Source: Acetobacteraceae bacterium (lineage in GTDB: Bacteria > Pseudomonadota > Alphaproteobacteria > Acetobacterales > Acetobacteraceae). From it: 8,619 bases of DNA. Location: positions 1-8,619 of the forward strand of contig DAICYU010000136.1 of assembly GCA_027311485.1 (NCBI GenBank), written 5' to 3'. Position numbers and translations under genes: made by a program. The stretch's first letter is position 1, and every line of letters starts with the position of its first letter. Under the pieces are notes generated by a model. The model was given only the letters and a program-made list of their open reading frames with translations, was not told where the DNA came from and ran no database searches. Positions 6,575 through 8,619 of this stretch are shown here, one piece after another.

Positions 6575-6979
6575 CTACCGACCAAGGGCCATGCTGATAA
6601 AACTGGCGTATTTCTTCCAGATCGCCGTAACCACCGACTGCGTATTTTCCGTATCGGCCACCTTCGTCAGTTGCTGATCAAGCGTGACCGTATTGCCGTC
6701 GATCGCACGGGCGACCGGCGGAGCCGTTATCAAACTGACGCCGGTCGGCAAGGTACCCGAAAGGTGCGCGGCCTGGGTGCGGACAGGCGCCAACGTACCC
6801 TGGCCGGCCAGCATGGCCTGGAAGGTCTCGACATCGCGTGCCTGATAGGCAGGTGTATTGGCATTGGCGATGTTGGACGCAAGCACGGTCTGGCGGGATG
6901 CCGCCCATTGCAGCCGCTTCTCCGCCAAGTCAAACAAAGCGATATGGGATGTCATCATGCGGCCAATCTGGCCGCTCAT
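6575..6979 (-). CDS. flgB: Flagellar proximal rod protein FlgB
   Basis: The sequence shows the FlgB pattern IALFDLAEKRLQWAASRQ then VLASNIANANTPAYQARDVE, with a C-terminal VVTAIWKKYASFISMALGR helix. FlgB is the first proximal rod subunit, contacting FliE and FlgC. The frame stays open up to 7045, but the added residues do not look like FlgB. Three ATG starts are possible: 6979 (134 residues), 6958 and 6955 (127 or 126 residues, beginning MMTSHIALFDL, closest to the usual FlgB N-terminus). None has a good ribosome site. The segment 6959-6975 between them forms a perfect hairpin, which complicates the choice. It is the first gene of the minus-strand flagellar operon, facing the divergent fliO-fliP. 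Confidence 0.94.
   Translation of the reverse strand: MSGQIGRMMTSHIALFDLAEKRLQWAASRQTVLASNIANANTPAYQARDVETFQAMLAGQGTLAPVRTQAAHLSGTLPTGVSLITAPPVARAIDGNTVTLDQQLTKVADTENTQSVVTAIWKKYASFISMALGR
6959..6975 (-). repeat. Perfect 7-bp inverted repeat at the flgB start
   Basis: On the minus strand GCGGCCA, loop GAT, TGGCCGC forms a perfect GC-rich stem with a 3-nt loop. Its end touches the ATG at 6958, so if that is the flgB start the hairpin replaces the expected Shine-Dalgarno region. If the start is 6979, it falls within codons 2-7. It may modulate flgB translation or be an operator. Function is inferred. Confidence 0.45.
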
Positions 6980-7005
6980 TCTGAACAAACAGTTAACAAC
7001 CGATC

Positions 7006-7022
7006 TTAACGGCTCGTTAACC
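7006..7022 (+). promoter_or_regulatory. CtrA-like binding site between divergent flagellar operons
   Basis: TTAA (7006-7009), seven bases, then TTAACC (7017-7022) matches the CtrA consensus TTAA-N7-TTAAC exactly, and a third TTAAC lies at 6993-6997. CtrA is the alphaproteobacterial cell-cycle response regulator that controls early flagellar genes in Caulobacter and motility in many relatives. The site is about 30-50 nt upstream of the possible flgB starts and about 140 nt upstream of the fliO-like gene, so it could control either or both operons. Because the half sites are nearly palindromic, the motif also reads as TTAA-N7-TTAA on the minus strand. Confidence 0.6.
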
Positions 7023-7044
7023 GGATACGGGCAAAGTCGGGACA

Positions 7045-7058
7045 TGCATTCGAATGCA
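7045..7058. repeat. 14-bp perfect palindrome in the divergent flagellar spacer
   Basis: TGCATTCGAATGCA equals its own reverse complement over all 14 bases and lies 23 nt from the CtrA-like site. A palindrome of this size in a regulatory spacer is a plausible operator for a dimeric regulator. The regulator is unknown. Confidence 0.5.
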
Positions 7059-7159
7059 CCCGGTCAGCCCGATCATACACCGCCCCGCCCGGCCACCATG
7101 CCGGTCCGAGCACGGCCGTCCATAGCAGGCCTTCGTCCCGCACACCGTGCTGGCCAGCC

Positions 7160-7417
7160 ATGATGATGTCCGCATCCGACTGGATTGCCCCAGCCGTTGC
7201 ATTGGCGGCGCTGCCGCTGATTGCCGTCGCGCTCCGCTTCCAGCGCGGTCGCACCGTCTCGCCTCTGCGCCGGACCACGCGGGCGTTGATCGTGCAGGAG
7301 ACGATTGCCCTCGATCCGCGGCGCCGGGTCCATCTCGTCGCCTGCGCCGGCAAGCGTGTGGTGCTGCTGACCGGCGGCCCACAGGATCTCGTAATTGGCT
7401 GGCTGTCCGAGCCATGA
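7160..7417 (+). CDS. fliO: Small FliO-like flagellar export accessory protein
   Basis: This 85-residue protein has one N-terminal membrane segment (about 8-26, WIAPAVALAALPLIAVAL), an Arg-rich cytoplasmic stretch, and a short domain. In that domain, LDPRRRVHLVACAGKRVVLL and then VIGWL recall the beta-rich FliO core (a hydrophobic strand, a charged turn, then a strand with a Gly turn). FliO helps assemble the FliP ring in the inner membrane. It is short for the family and weakly conserved, so the name rests as much on position before fliP as on sequence. Three consecutive ATG codons (7160, 7163, 7166) are possible starts, with no clear ribosome site. A 10-bp palindrome GCTGGCCAGC (7149-7158) lies just upstream. 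Its TGA overlaps the fliP ATG (ATGA). Confidence 0.75.
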   Translation: MMMSASDWIAPAVALAALPLIAVALRFQRGRTVSPLRRTTRALIVQETIALDPRRRVHLVACAGKRVVLLTGGPQDLVIGWLSEP

Positions 7418-8151
7418 CCCGCGTCGGCCGTATCCTCCTGATCCTTGGCCTGCTGCTGCCGTTGTCGGCCCACGCCCAGTCCTTGGCAATCGACCTCGGC
7501 ACCGCCGGTCAGGCGGGAGCGACGGCGCGCATCGTACAGCTCATCGCACTGGTCACGATGCTGTCCCTCGCACCCAGCCTACTGGTCATGGTGACGGCAT
7601 TCACCCGCATCATCATCGTGCTGTCCCTGCTGCGCAGCGCCCTCAGCACCCAGGGAACGCCGCCCAACACTGTCATGGTCGGACTGGCGCTGTTCCTGTC
7701 GTTCTTCGTCATGCAGCCGGTGCTGAATCAGGCCTGGATCGCTGGCATCCAGCCGATGACCCAGGGACAGATTTCCGAAATCGACGGCCTGACGCGGGCT
7801 GCGGAGCCGTTTCATGCCTTCATGGTGACGACGACGCGAACCAGCGACCTGCGGTTCTTTACCGATCTGGGGCATATTCAGCCGGTCGCAACTCCGGCCG
7901 ATACAGCCTGGCGCGTCCTGGTCCCCGCCTTTATGGTCAGTGAACTACGCCGAGCGTTTGAGATCGGGTTTCTGCTTTATCTGCCGTTCCTGATCATCGA
8001 CATCGTTATCGCCAGCATTTTGATGAGCCTGGGCATGATGATGCTACCCCCCAGCGCGGTGTCGCTACCGGTAAAGCTGATTTTCTTCGTCATGATCGAT
8101 GGTTGGCGGCTGGTGGCAGGCAGTCTGGTGCAAAGTTTCCCGACCGGCTGA
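7414..8151 (+). CDS. fliP: Flagellar type III export gate protein FliP
   Basis: This 245-residue protein is the family's usual length. Residues 1-22 form a cleavable-type signal peptide (MTRVGRILLILGLLLPLSAHAQ), as FliP is known to have. The first signature region is at 62-107 (TAFTRIIIVLSLLRSALSTQ and then GLALFLSFFVMQPVLN). The second is at 184-238 (GFLLYLPFLIIDIVIASILM, then MMMLPPSAVSLPVKLIFFV). A periplasmic segment lies between them. FliP oligomerises as the core ring of the export gate with FliQ and FliR, encoded divergently here. The ATG at 7414 overlaps the fliO-like stop. The frame is also open upstream to 7147, but that region is the fliO-like gene, and the signal peptide fixes the start. 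Confidence 0.97.
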   Translation: MTRVGRILLILGLLLPLSAHAQSLAIDLGTAGQAGATARIVQLIALVTMLSLAPSLLVMVTAFTRIIIVLSLLRSALSTQGTPPNTVMVGLALFLSFFVMQPVLNQAWIAGIQPMTQGQISEIDGLTRAAEPFHAFMVTTTRTSDLRFFTDLGHIQPVATPADTAWRVLVPAFMVSELRRAFEIGFLLYLPFLIIDIVIASILMSLGMMMLPPSAVSLPVKLIFFVMIDGWRLVAGSLVQSFPTG

Positions 8152-8198
8152 CGGCGACTTGACGGATGACCCCTGCCCCAGGACACAGCCATCAGTCG

Positions 8199-8245
8199 AT
8201 TGCGGCGGGTCGCGATCGTATTAGGAGGCGACCCGCCCGCGCAAT
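8199..8245. terminator. Strong hairpin between convergent fliP and DUF1150 genes
   Basis: GCGGGTCGC (8205-8213) pairs with GCGACCCGC (8228-8236) over 9 bp around a 14-nt loop. The stem extends by six more pairs, ATTGCG (8199-8204) with CGCAAT (8240-8245), past a 3-nt bulge. It is placed between two convergent stop codons, so it could end both transcripts. There is no T-run on either side, so it may act with Rho or as a 3'-end stabiliser. The rest of 8152-8298 shows nothing I can identify. Confidence 0.45.
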
Positions 8246-8298
8246 CACCGCGCACTCAGTCATCGGGAACGCAGCAGCCGCTAGAATGGCTGGCTGGA

Positions 8299-8565
8299 TC
8301 AGTGCACCGAAAGAGGCAGCATCTCATGCTGCATCACGACTGCGGCTGCGATATCCCGGTTGCCGGCAACGGCCATGGGCGTCCCGTCAGCAGCATGGAT
8401 CGCGATTCCCTGCAGTCCATTCACGACGACCGGCTTCAGGTAGGCGATATGTGAAACACCCAATGCAGCAAGCTGCTGTTCGGATATGTGGCGGATGTCC
8501 ATGACTGCCGGATTGGTGACCGGCGTAGCCAGCATTTCAGAAGAGTTTTCAGACTTCACGTCCAT
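8299..8565 (-). CDS. DUF1150-type small alphaproteobacterial protein
   Basis: This 88-residue protein, after a variable N-terminal part (1-22), carries the pattern I associate with DUF1150: ISEQQLAALGVSHIAYLKPV at about 28-46, then IHAADGTPMAVAGNRD (56-71) and a tail ending QHEMLPLSVH. It has no membrane segment, signal peptide or known catalytic motif, and the family has no established role. In alphaproteobacteria, members are often found next to genes for small heat-shock proteins of the Hsp20 family (from memory). Any such gene here would lie beyond 8619. A strong ribosome site (AAGGAG, minus strand 8580-8575) precedes ATG 8565 by nine bases and decides the start. It converges on fliP and is probably unrelated to the flagellum. 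Confidence 0.85.
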   Translation of the reverse strand: MDVKSENSSEMLATPVTNPAVMDIRHISEQQLAALGVSHIAYLKPVVVNGLQGIAIHAADGTPMAVAGNRDIAAAVVMQHEMLPLSVH

Positions 8566-8583
8566 CGTTCTGTTCTCCTTTCC

Positions 8584-8600
8584 GACAACAGCCTGTTCTC
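8584..8600. repeat. Imperfect inverted repeat upstream of the DUF1150 gene
   Basis: AACAG (8587-8591), one base, CTGTT (8593-8597) pair perfectly, and the flanks GA and TC pair again past one mismatch. The octamer CTGTTCTC recurs at 8570-8577 and 8593-8600, the first copy overlapping the ribosome binding site. It may be an operator or simply part of the leader. There is too little upstream sequence to judge. Confidence 0.25.
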
Positions 8601-8619
8601 AGCGCTGTCATCCCGTTTG

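Noticed and set aside
7147..7413. Longer FliP starting at GTG 7147 (334 residues)
   Set aside because: The extension overlaps the fliO-like gene in another frame. FliP signal peptide and family length place the start at ATG 7414.
7006..7502. Three overlapping minus-strand frames of 138-161 codons opposite the fliO-like gene
   Set aside because: All are Arg-, Gly- and Ala-rich with no recognisable pattern, and lie over the flagellar control region and the fliO-like gene.
1..8619. Novel multi-gene defence or mobile system, CRISPR array, tRNA or insertion sequence
   Set aside because: No spaced repeats, transposase or integrase motifs, terminal repeats or tRNA cloverleaf were seen. The genes are housekeeping and flagellar.

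Overview
The window looks like chromosomal DNA from a flagellated alphaproteobacterium, most likely an acetic-acid-bacterium relative (Acetobacteraceae/Rhodospirillales). The reasons are high GC content, an alphaproteobacterial-type RecA sequence, a GTTC-N7-GTTC SOS box, a CtrA-type TTAA-N7-TTAAC motif between flagellar operons, and a DUF1150-type small protein. The family-level placement is an inference from memory of sequence style, not from a search.

Layout. Positions 2-229 hold the C-terminal tail of an unidentified protein whose start lies outside the window. Positions 315-1967 (+) encode a thiamine-diphosphate-dependent enzyme of the acetolactate synthase/decarboxylase superfamily with unknown substrate. 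It converges on a minus-strand pair, recA followed by a cytidine/blasticidin-S-deaminase-like gene (3464 down to 1973), whose reading frames overlap by 32 nt. recA carries an in-frame TAA at 3063-3065 that removes everything from Walker B onward, although the sequence on both sides is otherwise well conserved and the SOS operator is intact. About 250 nt of regulatory and terminator-like sequence separates recA from the flagellar block.

Positions 3718-6979 (-) form a compact operon flgB-flgC-fliE-fliQ-fliR-flhB with gaps of -4 to 8 nt. It encodes proximal rod proteins, the rod/MS-ring adaptor and part of the flagellar type III export gate. A divergent pair, fliO-like and fliP (7160-8151, +), supplies the rest of the gate core. 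The roughly 180-nt divergent spacer carries a CtrA-like site, a 14-bp perfect palindrome and two TGGCCA-centred inverted repeats next to the two gene starts. A DUF1150-type gene (8565-8299, -) converges on fliP, with a strong hairpin between the stops.

How it fits together: FliP, FliQ, FliR, FlhB and FliO build the export gate inside the MS ring, and FliE, FlgB and FlgC are among its first exported products. Placing both divergent operons around one CtrA-like site suggests cell-cycle-linked control of early flagellar assembly. I found no mobile element, CRISPR array, tRNA, rRNA or clearly new multi-gene system. The most notable observation is the recA nonsense codon.
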